Origin: Trileptium ribeirensis
Taxonomy: Eukaryota; Nematoda; Enoplea; Enoplida; Thoracostomopsidae
Length of the DNA stretch: 64,000 bases
Reading direction: 5' to 3'
NCBI GenBank assembly: GCA_030248225.1
Contig: JASANE010018345.1
Span: 26,597 to 90,596 of the forward strand
Position numbers and translations under genes: made by a program. The notes under the pieces are model-generated. The model had not been told where the DNA came from. It ran no database searches and saw only the letters and a program-made list of their open reading frames with translations. Shown here one piece after another: positions 42,991-53,680 of the stretch; within the stretch, counting starts at the first letter, position 1, and each line of letters begins with the position of its first letter.

Positions 42991-43740
42991 CCTCCACCAA
43001 AACAAAACATAATAACACTTGGTAGCCTGCTGGGTGCATAAAATGTAGTTGTAACTGCATAATTTGCGTTTTAAGAATGTTGCTAGCTATGTATTTAGCT
43101 TTAATATTTAAAACATACTATACAACCTATATAAATTTTAAAATTCTTCATTTATTACTTTATACATCAAAACGCAAAATTTACACTTAAAAACCATTCA
43201 AAAATACCTTTTTCTTTTTAAATATCATTTTTCCTAACCCATATTTTATATTCACCCACCGTCTTTCACTACAACCAAAATTTAACCAAATTTCATTTCT
43301 CCAAATTTCCCACTTTTTTAATCAAAATTCAAACTGCCCCCTAGCCCCCAAAACGCAAACAATGCCCCTGAAATTCTCATATCGTTTTGGCATAACCATA
43401 CCTATTCATACATTTAATCCACCCCTTTCCCCTATTTTTAGTTTTTATAAATTTTAGTTTTTATTAAAATTTCCATTTTCTCCATTTTTCATATTTTGCA
43501 AACAACTCTCCTTTACCTAAAACTTAACTATCACTTCTCAAATATATTATTCCAGCTTCCCTTTCCCTACCTAGCCCTTCATCATATTAAAATTTCATGC
43601 TAAACCTTTTCCAACTTTTCCTAAACCAAACCACACCTCCCAACCCAATTTTTCTAAAAATTACCATTTTTCAAATTTCCACTAAATCCCCGACAAATTA
43701 TATTTTCTTATACACTATACCTTATATATTTAGTCGTGGT
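42991..43740. repeat. G-depleted, pyrimidine/A-rich segment
   Basis: The plus strand has very few G over about 650 bp (43090-43740), with many CCCTTT, CCAAATTT and ACCTTTTTC runs. No ORF. It resembles the strand-asymmetric A/C tracts at 2.3-2.9 kb. Confidence 0.5.
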
Positions 43741-43927
43741 CGTGCGTAGCAATTACAGGGTACGGAGTATCTTATTTATTCGCCTATTGGCGTTAGGTAT
43801 TATGCGTGATTATTAAACTCGATGTAATGCATCATTTACCATGTGTGCAGTAGTTTTTTGGGCCAAGCCAGACCCTATAGATATATTTAGCTAATCGCAG
43901 AGCGAGGCTGATAAATTATCACAAGGA

Positions 43928-44880
43928 CCGGTGTTAGAGCGTAATTTTCCCCTCGCGTAATTTTTCCCCCTGGGAAAATTACGCTAGCGCAAATTTTCCC
44001 CCAGGAAAAATTACTCTACTGTAATTTTTCTCCTGTACTATAGCACCTAGTAAGGAACCATTCTGCCATTTCGATGACCGTGGCCGGCGGTTAATAGATG
44101 TACCACAGAACTGCTATAGATAATCACCTAGCAATATCAACTACTGGTACTAAAAGACCACAATTTTCATCACAGCGCTCACTAAACGTAACACCATCAT
44201 CATTTCTACGACAGCTGCTGAGCATTCAAAATTTTGCACATTACAGGTACCCAGCTCTTGCGGATTATGCTGTCCGTGGGTACCGCTACCCACGGCCTCG
44301 ATATTAGAGGCCGTAACTGCCAGTCCCGGAAGCACTCGTACCCGCCTCGGGAACTTTGGAAATTTATTAATCACAAATATTATAAAAACTTATAATTTGA
44401 GAAGTGCTTTTTACATAGTAGGGTTCCTATGATTTGCTTTGTTTGATTTATAGCACGCTAATACAATTGATTTTATCGTATTTAGCAACCCCGACTAATA
44501 GCTCACAGGTGGGGGTGAAACGCGGAAGCGTGGCTTCATTTTTAAGTTATCATTTTGATTAATCACCTGTAACAGGCTGTCCTTGATGCATATACCATTC
44601 CAAAACCACTTAAACTCTGAATCAAAAACATTACAGAACCTAACTACATTTATATTCATCTGCTATAGAATTTCGTATCGCTTAATTACTGTTACCATTA
44701 CCGTATGGAGTGTGTAAAAGTTTTGTTTTTTCTATGCTATGACAGCTATTTTCTATGCTAAACTCTCCTCCCCACTGTATAAATTACGCTGTCGTAATAT
44801 TTCTTTGGGGGGAAACATTACGCTAGCGTAACATTTCCGGGGGAAGATTACTACGGGGGAAAATTACGCTGCGACACCGG
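43928..44880. mobile_element. Non-autonomous DNA transposon with about 100-bp TIRs made of GCGTAATTTTCCCC subrepeats
   Basis: Left end CCGGTGTTAGAGCGTAATTT and right end (complement) CCGGTGTCGCAGCGTAATTT. Both continue with several GCGTAATTTTTCCCCC-type units in opposite order. About 950 bp, no transposase frame. A hairpin GTGGGTACCGCTACCCAC lies at about 44275. No convincing TSD, so the superfamily is open. Confidence 0.7.
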
Positions 44881-45298
44881 AATCGGCGCTAAAAGCCAGA
44901 AATATATTACAACACTGGAAAATTGCTAAATAATGGAAATTGGTAAAATTTATGGCCATATATTTATAAAACGTCCTTCCAGATACAAAAGCGTAATTTT
45001 AATACTTGACAGAATGTGTTTCACATAGCTACTAGGTTGGCTTGTAAAAGGCGCTTAAATAAAAATTTTGAAAATAGCTATATTTTACGTATTTATTTCA
45101 CCTGCATTTATGCCTGCTGCGTTAATTACTATTAATCGTGTCTTTTTTGAACGTAGAGCGAAATATTTACTCTGTAACACAATCTGTTAAACTGAATGTA
45201 ATGAATATTTTTTCCCGGTTGTAAAACCTTGAGACATAGCCATACCCTGTTCATACAAACATACTAGCACAGCTTAGCTATTTATTTTATCTTTGAAA

Positions 45299-45359
45299 GG
45301 CCGGATGCTGCTGTGCCTTTTTTCACCAGCCGGCATTGGCTCTGTCACAGAATCCGGCC
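45299..45359. repeat. Compact multi-helix inverted repeat
   Basis: GGCCGGAT (45299-45306) pairs with ATCCGGCC (45352-45359), CTGTG (45311-45315) with CACAG (45346-45350), and GCC with GGC inside. Possible structured RNA or mini-element. Confidence 0.5.
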
Positions 45360-46100
45360 CTAAGTGCACACTTCATAAGGTAAATGATGCATATATAGAT
45401 ATAGTTTAATTTCTTAGTAATGATGATTATGTTTTGGCGGAGGGGAGGTCACCTAGCCAGGGCATGAGACGTGTGCAATTTCTACATTCGAGTTTTGATG
45501 GATAGTTTTTTGGGAGTGATAGTGATATTAATGTTGATTATGAGTTTCGATTACGAATATTAGTTAACATAGGAAATAATGGATTACATGAAGGAAGAGA
45601 GCTATAAATGTTTTTAGTGTTTTCCATGGTTTGAGCTTAAAACTACAGAGCGCTTTATATTTTCATTCAGTCGGCCTACTCGGCTTCCGCGCGCTGCTTG
45701 GCGAAGAATAGATCGTTGAAAGTTACATTATATTATCAGCATTCAGTTGTAATTTTTCTAAGGTTCCTGGCTACTTTAAACGCTTGTGCAACGAATTGTA
45801 AGCCTTTTAAATTAGTATAATATTCAACATATGCATGGTGGGCCAATTTATCCCAAGCGTTGTGCACAGTTAACTACATTTACGTCGGTCTACTACACCT
45901 TTTTGCTCGCCGCCCAAAGTGTTTAATTACGGGTTGGAACATTGTTAACGGGCATATGATGTTGGTGACACCGTCCTGTATGTTCTATACTATTGCACTG
46001 CCTAACACCATGCACCATGGTATGGTCGTGACCGTGCAGGGACAAAAGTTCCACATGGTGTGCAAGTTATATGTAATAGAAAAGGCTGCTTTATAGGTTA
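45360..46100. other. Unannotated interval
   Basis: Includes a 78-codon open frame (45860-46096) of no recognised family. Nothing else seen. Confidence 0.35.
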
Positions 46101-46109
46101 AATGGTTAC

Positions 46110-46830
46110 CCGGCGTTGGTTTGGCCGACACTTGCGCAAGACAAATGCTCGGTGATATCTTACGAACGTACGCCTTACGTCTTACGCGCCTAAAGACACG
46201 AAGTCATAAATGGACCGTGATTCAAACTCGTAGGGGGCGTGCGAAGTCCAAGGGAATAGAGAGGTTGGTGGAGGACCGCGGCACGGGCGTGCGGTACTTA
46301 TTTTGACGCCGCAAAAACCACACTTCCAGGTGTGTAGGACGGCCTGTCAGGGGGTTGCCGGGCCTTCGTGGTGAGAGACTGCCCCCTTCCCCTCTGCCTA
46401 TCAGCATGTATGTATGAAGCAAAAGGGCGGTAGGCAGCCGGGTTCTCGAGATGGGAAGGCCTTCGGTATCCCAGGGGTCAGTCGGTTGGCAAAGGTGTAG
46501 TGCGGCGCCTTTGACGCCGCAAAGGACACCTGCTGGGGTAGGGTGACATGTCGGGAAGAGGTTGGTCGAAACCTAGGAGATTGCACCCTATCCCCTATGA
46601 GCATGTACCTTGGAGTCCAAGGGCGGTGGTAAGCCGGGTTCTGAAGGTGGGGAGGCCTTCGGCATCCTCGTGGGAAAAAGCAATCGCGGGGGCCTTCAGT
46701 ATCTATAGGCGTGGCCCGCATTGCCGTTATAGGGGTGGACTCCCTATCCGGTGGGAATAGAGGAAGGGATCGGCACTTATCACGGAACGAAAGGGAACAG
46801 GGGTTATGAGCATGTATGCTTAGACTTGTA
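46110..46830. repeat. GC-rich segment with an imperfect tandem duplication of about 200 bp
   Basis: GACGCCGCAAA...CACxTxCxxGG, AGCATGTA, AAGGGCGGTxxGxxGCCGGGTTCT, GGxxGGCCTTCGGxATCC occur in this order at 46303-46475 and again at 46511-46680. GAGCATGTATGCTTAGAC recurs at 46805. A perfect stem GCGGCG/CGCCGC lies at 46500-46520. Much GC-richer than its surroundings. No known RNA gene recognised. Confidence 0.5.
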
Positions 46831-47339
46831 TAGTACCACAGCTCAGATTTTAGGGTACAGAATATTGAGGACGGAACTATAGCAGTTCATCTAAACTTCT
46901 TAGAGTTAGATTAGAAAGCTTTTTCGCGCATGAATATCCTAGCTCGCGCGCAACATGATTTAAGTGACGAAATGGGGTCTACATGTTTATTTCCAATTGT
47001 CTGTCACCCTTACACCCAAACGGTTGGTGTTCATGGCCGCAATAAACAGTTCGATTTATTCTTAGCATTTAATGTTTTAAGACTTTTGTCGGCATTTAAC
47101 CTTAGCACCAAATATTGACAAAGAAAATAGTATCTATAAAATTTTACTACTGAACGTACTAAAAGCCTTTATTATAAGCCCACACCCCGGTCTTTATGGT
47201 TCCATTTTTTTATTTTTCATATATGACCTTCTTCATCGAAACAATGCAATTCTAAATCGTGTCGCCACGAATCCCTTTGTTTATTTGGTTTTTGTCATAT
47301 ACGCGGTAGATTTGAAAAGATCCACGAGCGATCATACTT

Positions 47340-47409
47340 GGACCAGCCGGGATTCGAACCCGGATCTCTAGCTTGCAAGTCTAGCGCGCTACCATTACAC
47401 CACAGACCC
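47340..47409 (-). tRNA. tRNA-Ala (anticodon UGC)
   Basis: Cloverleaf of 70 nt. Acceptor GGGTCTG/CTGGTCC contains G3-U70, the alanine identity pair. D arm GTGT/GCGC, anticodon loop CTTGCAA with TGC at 34-36, T arm CCGGG/CCCGG with loop TTCGAAT. A box TGGTGTAATGG and B box GGTTCGAATCC are perfect. A T4 run lies about 24 nt downstream. No CCA is encoded and no intron is present. Two mismatches (6-67 and 31-39) could mean mild decay. Confidence 0.85.
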
Positions 47410-47589
47410 AGATCACAGCGTGTTCAGCTACGCTATATATGCTAGCGTAGTGATATGCTACATGTGGCGCATTCTGCCAACGCAGCCTGGAAAGTATTAT
47501 AGGGCCACCGTGTAGTATATAGTAATACTTAGTAGAACTATTCAACTCAACCAAAGCTAACAAAAACAAGAAAACGTAAGACAAAGACA

Positions 47590-47594
47590 AGATA
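47590..47594. repeat. 5-bp target duplication of the BEL/Pao element, left (AGATA)
   Basis: AGATA directly before the 5' LTR and again at 56691-56695 after the 3' LTR. Confidence 0.85.
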
Positions 47595-48148
47595 TGTCGA
47601 TAAGCGGTAACGATGCGTTGAGATTTTTCATTTGTTGTCTAGCTAGAATTGACATTTGCATTGTGGGTTGATCATGTTTGTTGATTGGGAATTATATTAT
47701 ATGACATTGTCTTCTAATGTCTGCGTTAACCGATTTACGGAGCTTGTGATTTTTTCTTTTGTAGTCTAAGATTACTGAGCTGCAGTTCTGTGAAATTTCT
47801 GGTAAAGAATTTGGTTATCAGTGTGACTTAGTTCTCAGTTAAGTTGAGTTTCTGTCTTACTAGCGTTGCAAAAATTTGGTTGACATTAAGGTTGCTTTGG
47901 AGTTATTAAGGCTGTGTTTGACAGAAATTTGCGTTGTGCTCAATTATGTGCGTGGTACATGAACATTATGTTGTTGTCTTGTTTTCAGTGAAAAATATTG
48001 TGCTATGTGAATAAACGATTCAAAAAATACTTAAATACGATATAACAATTATAAATTGATTGTCTTTACAACCGAATGCTATATTAATCAATCGCATCCA
48101 GTGACACAATAGAGTGCGCGATAAGAAATTAGTCGTAAATTTCTTACA
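47595..48148 (+). repeat. BEL/Pao 5' LTR
   Basis: Starts TGTCGATAAGCGG and ends TTTCTTACA (TG...CA). Paired with 56134-56690. It contains AATAAA (48010) in a GTGAATAAACGAT context, the likely polyadenylation signal. Confidence 0.92.
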
Positions 48149-48166
48149 TGGTCCTTCGGATTTGTT
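48149..48166 (+). other. Primer binding site
   Basis: TGGTCCTTCGGATTTGTT immediately follows the LTR and begins with the TGG complementary to tRNA 3' CCA. The primer tRNA was not identified; it is not the tRNA-Ala at 47340. Confidence 0.6.
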
Positions 48167-48628
48167 ATCAACCAGACCTGTACCACCGTCATCTGTGGTC
48201 TTCTACCTGGTCCGAACGGTTTTTTGTGTAATCGAATTTGAGCAATACTCAGTGCGGATTTAATGTAAGTATGGCGGTTTGAGTATTGGACTAATCTGTA
48301 GGCCGAGCAACTGATTTCGGAGATAACACTTTTTTGTAACTTATAACACAGTGTGAACCCTCTTATGATGTTTGTTGCTGTTTAATTTTGGATATCAATC
48401 TGTGCTAGATGGCTATCCTAAAAGTGTCTGGCTGTATGCTGCAGGTCTTATGCTTATAATACAGAACATTTTGTGATTTTCAACCTATGCTAGGTTGCTA
48501 CCCCAAGCAATACGCTGCGAACAATTAACATTTTTACTGCTCTCAAACAGGCAACGATATCATTAGCGTCTATATATTAGTTTTCAACCTATGATAGGTT
48601 GCTAACTACAATATCTGTAACCTTTATA
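48167..48628 (+). promoter_or_regulatory. BEL/Pao leader with splice donor and two palindromic hairpins
   Basis: A consensus donor, AAT|GTAAGT, lies at 48264/48265. Hairpins CAACCTA-TGC-TAGGTTG (48481-48497) and CAACCTAT-G-ATAGGTTG (48585-48601) are nearly identical in stem and followed by CTA. They could serve dimerisation or packaging. Gag starts at the ATG at 48629, 28 bp after the second. Confidence 0.55.
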
Positions 48629-49612
48629 ATGTCGAGCCTCAAAAAGCTGCAACGCAATGCAATTAGGCTCAACTGCAGTAAGGAGATTGGCAAGGTAGGA
48701 GCTTTGCTGCAGTCAGACAATTCAGACGATGTTGCCAAGTTAAACTCATCGTTGATAAAACTTAATGACTATCGAGCACGCTTGAATTTGTTGAACGAGG
48801 AGATTGTGAATGGTTTGTCGGATGAAGGCGAAGTTGTTACTGAAGTTCAGAAGACGTACGAAGTTGACGAACAAATTTTGGATACAATTGCCATTATCAC
48901 CATTAAGTTAGAAGCTGTAAATCGAACGATTCAAGGTGTCAATACGTCGATTAATCGGTCAGAATCGCATCAGTCGTTAGCAGATCATAGGCAACCATCA
49001 GTTCGGCTCCCGAAGTTGGAGATCGCAAAGTTCAGTGGTGACACGTTACATTGGCAAGAATTTTGGGACAGTTTTGAAACGACTGGTCACACAAATGACG
49101 AGTTGTCGGCGATTGACAAATTCAAATATCTTCGTAGTTTTTTGGTAGGTGACGCCCTCAGATTGGTAGAAGGCTACCGTCTGACGAGTGCGAACTATGA
49201 CGCGGTAGTGGCAGTGTTGTCGGAGCGATTCGGACATAGGCAAACGGCAATTAACGCCCACTTTGACGCAATATTGTCCTTGCCCGTGGCATCGTATGAC
49301 ACGTCGCAGTTGCAAAAGACGTATGACGAATGGGAACGTCACATCCGGAGTTTGATGGCGATAGGGCTGGAGGAAGATACCTTCGGCCAGGTGTTTGTTC
49401 CAATAATTATGTCGAAACTGCCGCCGCATGTGAAAACCGAGCTTCATCGCAAGATCGGGGCGGATGAGTGGAGCTTGAGCCGCCTACGAAGTTTCTTGAA
49501 GGACGAAATACGTGCGCGGGAATTAAGTCAGCGATCGTTCGCAGGTGTCGGAAATCGCCAAAATGGTCGAGAACGAGGGGATGTTCGTGTCTCCACGTCA
49601 TCGAAAGGGTTT
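48629..49612 (+). pseudogene. gag: BEL/Pao gag (DUF1759 capsid-like domain)
   Basis: Starts MSSLKKLQRNAIRLNC at 48629; the open frame extends a little upstream but without ATG. The core VRLPKLEIAKFSGDTLHWQE, then DKFKYLRSFLVGDALRLVEG, LSERFGH and MSKLPPHVKTEL is the DUF1759 gag signature of BEL/Pao elements. The frame leaves the homologous reading near a TTTTT run at 49610, where a -1 shift joins the zinc-finger region. That is an indel or, less likely, a programmed shift. Confidence 0.85.
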
Positions 49613-50592
49613 TTATATCCGCTGGTATGTCCACCAAGCGCCCAGATACCAGAGGGACATCGTCGACATTGTTGGCCAATAGCCGAGATGCGTCGTTAAG
49701 ATGTAGTTTGTGCTGTGACAATCACTACTCTGACCAGTGTACAAAGTTTGTTGACTTGAAGTCCCGTAAGCTGCAGATCCGAGGTCGATGTTACATCTGC
49801 CTGAAAACGGGACATCAGGCAAACAAGTGTCCCAATCCCCGTCCATGCGTTTACTGCAAGAGCCCAAAGCACAACCGGAGTCTCTGTGACCAACGGGGGA
49901 GTAAATCTACCAAAAGGCCGCCAGATTCGTCGTTAACGGCTACTAATGTTGAACCAGTTGGAGCTACAGCGAGTGTCAATTCCAGCTTGCTGGCCCATGG
50001 GCAAACGGTGGCTCTTCAGACTGCATTAGCAGAGGTAGAGGGGGCCACCAACCGAAGGAGGTCTAGATTACTGTTCGACACGGGCTGTTCCAGGTCATTT
50101 ATTACAGCGCAGTTGGCGAAATACATCGGAGCACGTCACATCGGAAATGAGGTGTTGTCTATAGCGGGTTTTTCAGATGTTCGTCGGAGGTCGCAGACGT
50201 ATAAACTGGTAGAGTTTGATATTTGCCTGCAGGACGGTACCAGAAATACACTATCCGCGAATGTGATTGATAGCATTTCGTGTCCAATCCAAAAGCTACC
50301 GCTTAATGTCACGAAGTATCCCTGTCTCCAGAACATGTCGCTTGCAGATCCTCCGACGTCGAATCAACCAGAGTTGGTAGAGCTAGATGTTTTGATTGGT
50401 GGTGACTATTACTATGATTTTATTAGAGCAGAGCAAATCAAATGCTCAGATGGGCTTATTTTTTTGGATTCATCATTGGGTTGGATCGCCACCGGTCGGG
50501 TTAATGTAGCCGGGGCCGATCGCGCTGTGTCGACGCTAGTTTGTAGTATGGGTCCTATGTTGGACACCAATTTTTGTGTTGAAAAATATTGA
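49600..50592 (+). pseudogene. BEL/Pao nucleocapsid zinc knuckles and aspartic protease (DUF1758)
   Basis: Open frame of the 49468-50592 reading. Cys/His clusters CSLCCDNHYSDQC, CYICLKTGHQANKC and CVYCKSPKHNRSLC are CCHC knuckles. The protease active site is LLFDTGCSRSF; then LIGGDYYYDFI and SSLGWIATG are typical BEL protease/DUF1758 motifs. It ends at a TGA (50590-50592) placed at the junction with the chimeric duplication; the intact copy at 51440 has CGG there. Confidence 0.85.
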
Positions 50593-51427
50593 TCGTTGGA
50601 GGACATCGGTGTAAAATCGCCTGAGTCCACTTCAGCGGATGAGCAAGCGTTGGCTTATTTCAACGAAACTATCTCATTCAAGGACGGACGTTATCAGGTT
50701 TCCTTCCCATTCAAGAGCCCAGATATAAACTTGCCAACCAATGCTCGTTTGGCACAAAGGCGTTTGGTGACAAATCTGAGGAAACTTGTGCGAAAGGATT
50801 TTTGTCTCTTAGTGGTGTGTTTGTTGTTTCTTGTTTTGTGATGCGTGATGATTCGCGATGGTTTTCCGTGGGCGTCTGATTCTCGCAATCGATGGGATAC
50901 TTTGAAAGGTTTTGGAATTTCTGGGATAGAGCGGGATGTTTTGAGCTGTGGTGGAATTAATGACACAGCAACTTCTGTCGTGGTTGAAAACTTTGGCGAA
51001 GGTTTTTGACCCATGTGGGCTCTTTTCCGCTGTAACAGAACGGGGCAAACTTTTGATCCAAAAATTGTGGCGAGATAAACTGGATTGGGATCAACAGGTT
51101 CCGTCACCACTTGCGGAAGAATGGGCAGAATGTAGTAAAGTCTTGAGACAGATATCCACTCACCAACTTCCACGATGTATCAACCCTTTGGCCATGAGTG
51201 AGTCCGCAATCTGCGAACTCCATACATTTTGTGACGCATCCGCAAACGCGTATGCTGCGGTAGTGTATTTGAAGGTCTCCGTTGGTTCCCAGTATTCTGT
51301 GGGGATGCTGTTTGGCAAGTCCAGAGTTGGTCCGGTGAAAGGATAGTCTTATTTTTTTGCAAAAAAGGAGAGTTATTCAGAAAAAGAAGAGTAAAAAATT
51401 CTGTCGTGTCTAATGACTCCAATTTTT
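50577..51427 (+). repeat. Chimeric internal duplication: deleted pol plus 3' UTR
   Basis: 50577-50815 matches 51427-51652 (start of RT). 50930-51345 matches 52380-52806 (RNase H) and lacks the RT core. 51350-51425 matches 56052-56125, the region just before the 3' LTR. The right junction sits in GACxCCAATTTTTTGTGTTGAAAAAT, where the pre-LTR sequence and the pol sequence share about 13 bases. This is the trace of template switching between element RNAs. Confidence 0.8.
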
Positions 51428-52732
51428 TGTGTTGAAAAATATCGGTCGTTGGAGGACATCGGTGTAAAATCGCCGGAGTCCACTTCAGTGGATGAGCAAG
51501 CGTTGGCTTATTTCAACAAAAATATCTCATTCAAGGACGGGCGTTACCAGGTTTCCTTCCCATTCAAGAGCCCAGATATAAACTTGCCAACCAATGCTCG
51601 CTTGGCCCAAAGGCGTTTGGTGACAAATCTGAGGAAACTTGTGCGAAACAAGGCAATTTTTGAATTATACCAGAAAACATTGAGACACCAGGAGCAACAG
51701 GGCATCATTGAGCAGGTGTTAGAAGATACACCAGGAGGGGGCATAGTGCATTATATTCCACATCATGGTATAGTGACGCCCCACAAGACAACAACAAAAT
51801 TGCGCGTTATCTATGATGCATCTGCAAGAGCCTAAGGGAGATCCCCGAGCCTCAATGAGTGTTTAAATAGGGGTCCCCTCATGCTTGATGATCTGTGCGG
51901 GCTTCTTCTGAGGTTTCGGTTGCATCCAATAGGGCTGGTGAGTGATATTGAGAAGGCGTTTCTCCAAATTGGACTAAATGAGTTGTCCCGAGATTGTACT
52001 CGATTTTATTGGGTTCGGGATCTGACGAAACCTCCGCAAGGTGACAATTTGATCGTCTACCGATTTACGCGAGTGCCATTTGGGTTTGCTTCTAGTCCAT
52101 TTCTGCTAGCTGCGACTATAAAACGTCATGTGAAGCAGTCGGATCGTCCTGTTGCCAAGCAGATTTGTGGTAACTTGTATGTTGACAACTTGGTTACCGG
52201 AACAGAGACTGCGCAGAATGCCAAACAGTTTTACATCGATGCAAAGACGTTCTTTCGAGAGGCGTCGATGAATTTACGCGAATGGTTTTGCAACAGTGAG
52301 GCAGTCCTGGAGTCCATTCCGCAAATCGATCGAGGATCGACTTCTGAAACAAAGGTTTTGGGAATTCTCTGGGATACGAAGCGGGATGTTTTGAGCTGTG
52401 GTGGAATTAATGACACAGCAACTTCTGTCGTGACCAAGAGACAGATGTTGAAAACTTTGGCGAAGGTTTTTGACCCATGTGGGCTCTTTTCCGCTGTAAC
52501 AGTACGGGGCAAACTTTCGATCCAAAAATTGTGGCGAGATAAACTGGATTGGGATGAACAGGTTCCGTCACCACTTTCGGAAGAATGGGCAGAATGTAGT
52601 AAAGACTTGAGACAGATATCCACTCACCAACTACCACGATGTATCAATCCATTGGCCATGAGTGCGTCCGCAATCTGCGAACTCTATACATTTTGTGACG
52701 CATCCGCAAACGCGTATGCTGCTGTAGTGTAG
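51428..52732 (+). pseudogene. pol: BEL/Pao reverse transcriptase and start of RNase H
   Basis: Frame VEKYRSLEDIGVKSPES continues to LRVIYDASARA, an in-frame TAA (51833), then SLNECLNRGPLMLDDL, GLVSDIEKAFLQI (catalytic Asp), FYWVRD, RVPFGFASSPFLLAATI and LYVDNLVTG. The active site reads YVDN in place of YVDD. RNase H begins TFCDASANAYAAVV. The TAG at 52730 arises from a 3-bp TAG duplication absent from the shortened copy at 51260. Confidence 0.88.
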
Positions 52733-53680
52733 TATTTGAAGGTCTCCGTTGGTTCCCAGTGTTCTGTGGGGATGCTGTTTGGCAAGTCCAGAGTTGGTCC
52801 GGTGAAAGGATTGTCCATTCCGAGGATGGAACTGATGGCCGCGTTGATCGGATCGCGGATCATGAACTTTGTTGTTAATGAACTTAAATTACCTGTTGCA
52901 GCAAAGTACCTATGGTGTGATTCGCAGTGCGTGCTGCATTGGATAACAGGAAAACCAGTTTCCACAACTTTCGTAAGGAATAGGGTTGCTGAGATCAAGT
53001 CCTTTGACAACGTGAAGTTCCGCTATGTGCCAACAAACGATAATCCTGCCGATATGTCATCCAGAGGCTGCTCGTTCGTAGAATCGCGTGACAGTATGTT
53101 GTGGTGGAATGGTCCGCAATGGTTGGCGATGCCGTCAGAGTTATGGCCAGTGTCGCAAATATCCGAAACATCTCGTGATGGCGTGCCTGCATTAGTTGGT
53201 GCAGACAATGCGTCGACAGCAGCTGCACAGATTCCATTTGTAGACACCGGCCTGGATGTCACCCGATTCTCATCATTGAGGAGGCTCCTGCGTGTGACCG
53301 GTTGGGTACGACGCTTCGCAAACAATTGTCGCAGAACTGTAGTGCGAAGCGGGGAACTGACAGCCACGGAGTTAGAAGAAGCGGAAAATTTTTGGATTGT
53401 TGCCACCCAAACCAAAAACTTTCCAGATCAACCTAAAATCGCGATTACCAAGGATTTGGTGACCTTCACCGACAGTGAAGGGATTCTGCGTTGCGGAGGG
53501 CGACTTCAATCTGTAATGGATCTGTCGGCTGATGCGAGACACCCGATTTTGATGCCAAAGAACGATCATTTTTCGGATTTGATAATTACAGATATTGTCA
53601 TTCCAGAGTATTTCATATGGGTGTCGCGCACACTTTATCACGAGTACGTTTGCGCTACTGGATCGTGCATGCACGAAATC
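52733..53680 (+). pseudogene. pol: BEL/Pao RNase H and integrase N-terminal linker
   Basis: Same frame as the RT after the TAG. IPRMELMAALIGSRI and LWCDSQCVLHWI carry the RNase H Glu and Asp; then FVRNRVAEIKSF and YVPTNDNPADMSSRG (the usual end of Pao RNase H). The linker has RLLRVTGWVRRFANN. The frame ends at 53684-53686 by a shift; homology goes on in the frame beginning at 53617. Confidence 0.87.

Noticed and set aside
43928..44880. Assignment of the TIR element to a superfamily
   Set aside because: No target duplication could be read at its edges.
49046..49447. Reverse-strand frame of 133 codons
   Set aside because: Antisense shadow of BEL gag.
49605..49615. Programmed -1 frameshift between BEL gag and protease
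   Set aside because: The zero-frame codons around GGGTTTTT do not form a canonical slippery heptamer; an indel in the T run is simpler, though not excluded.
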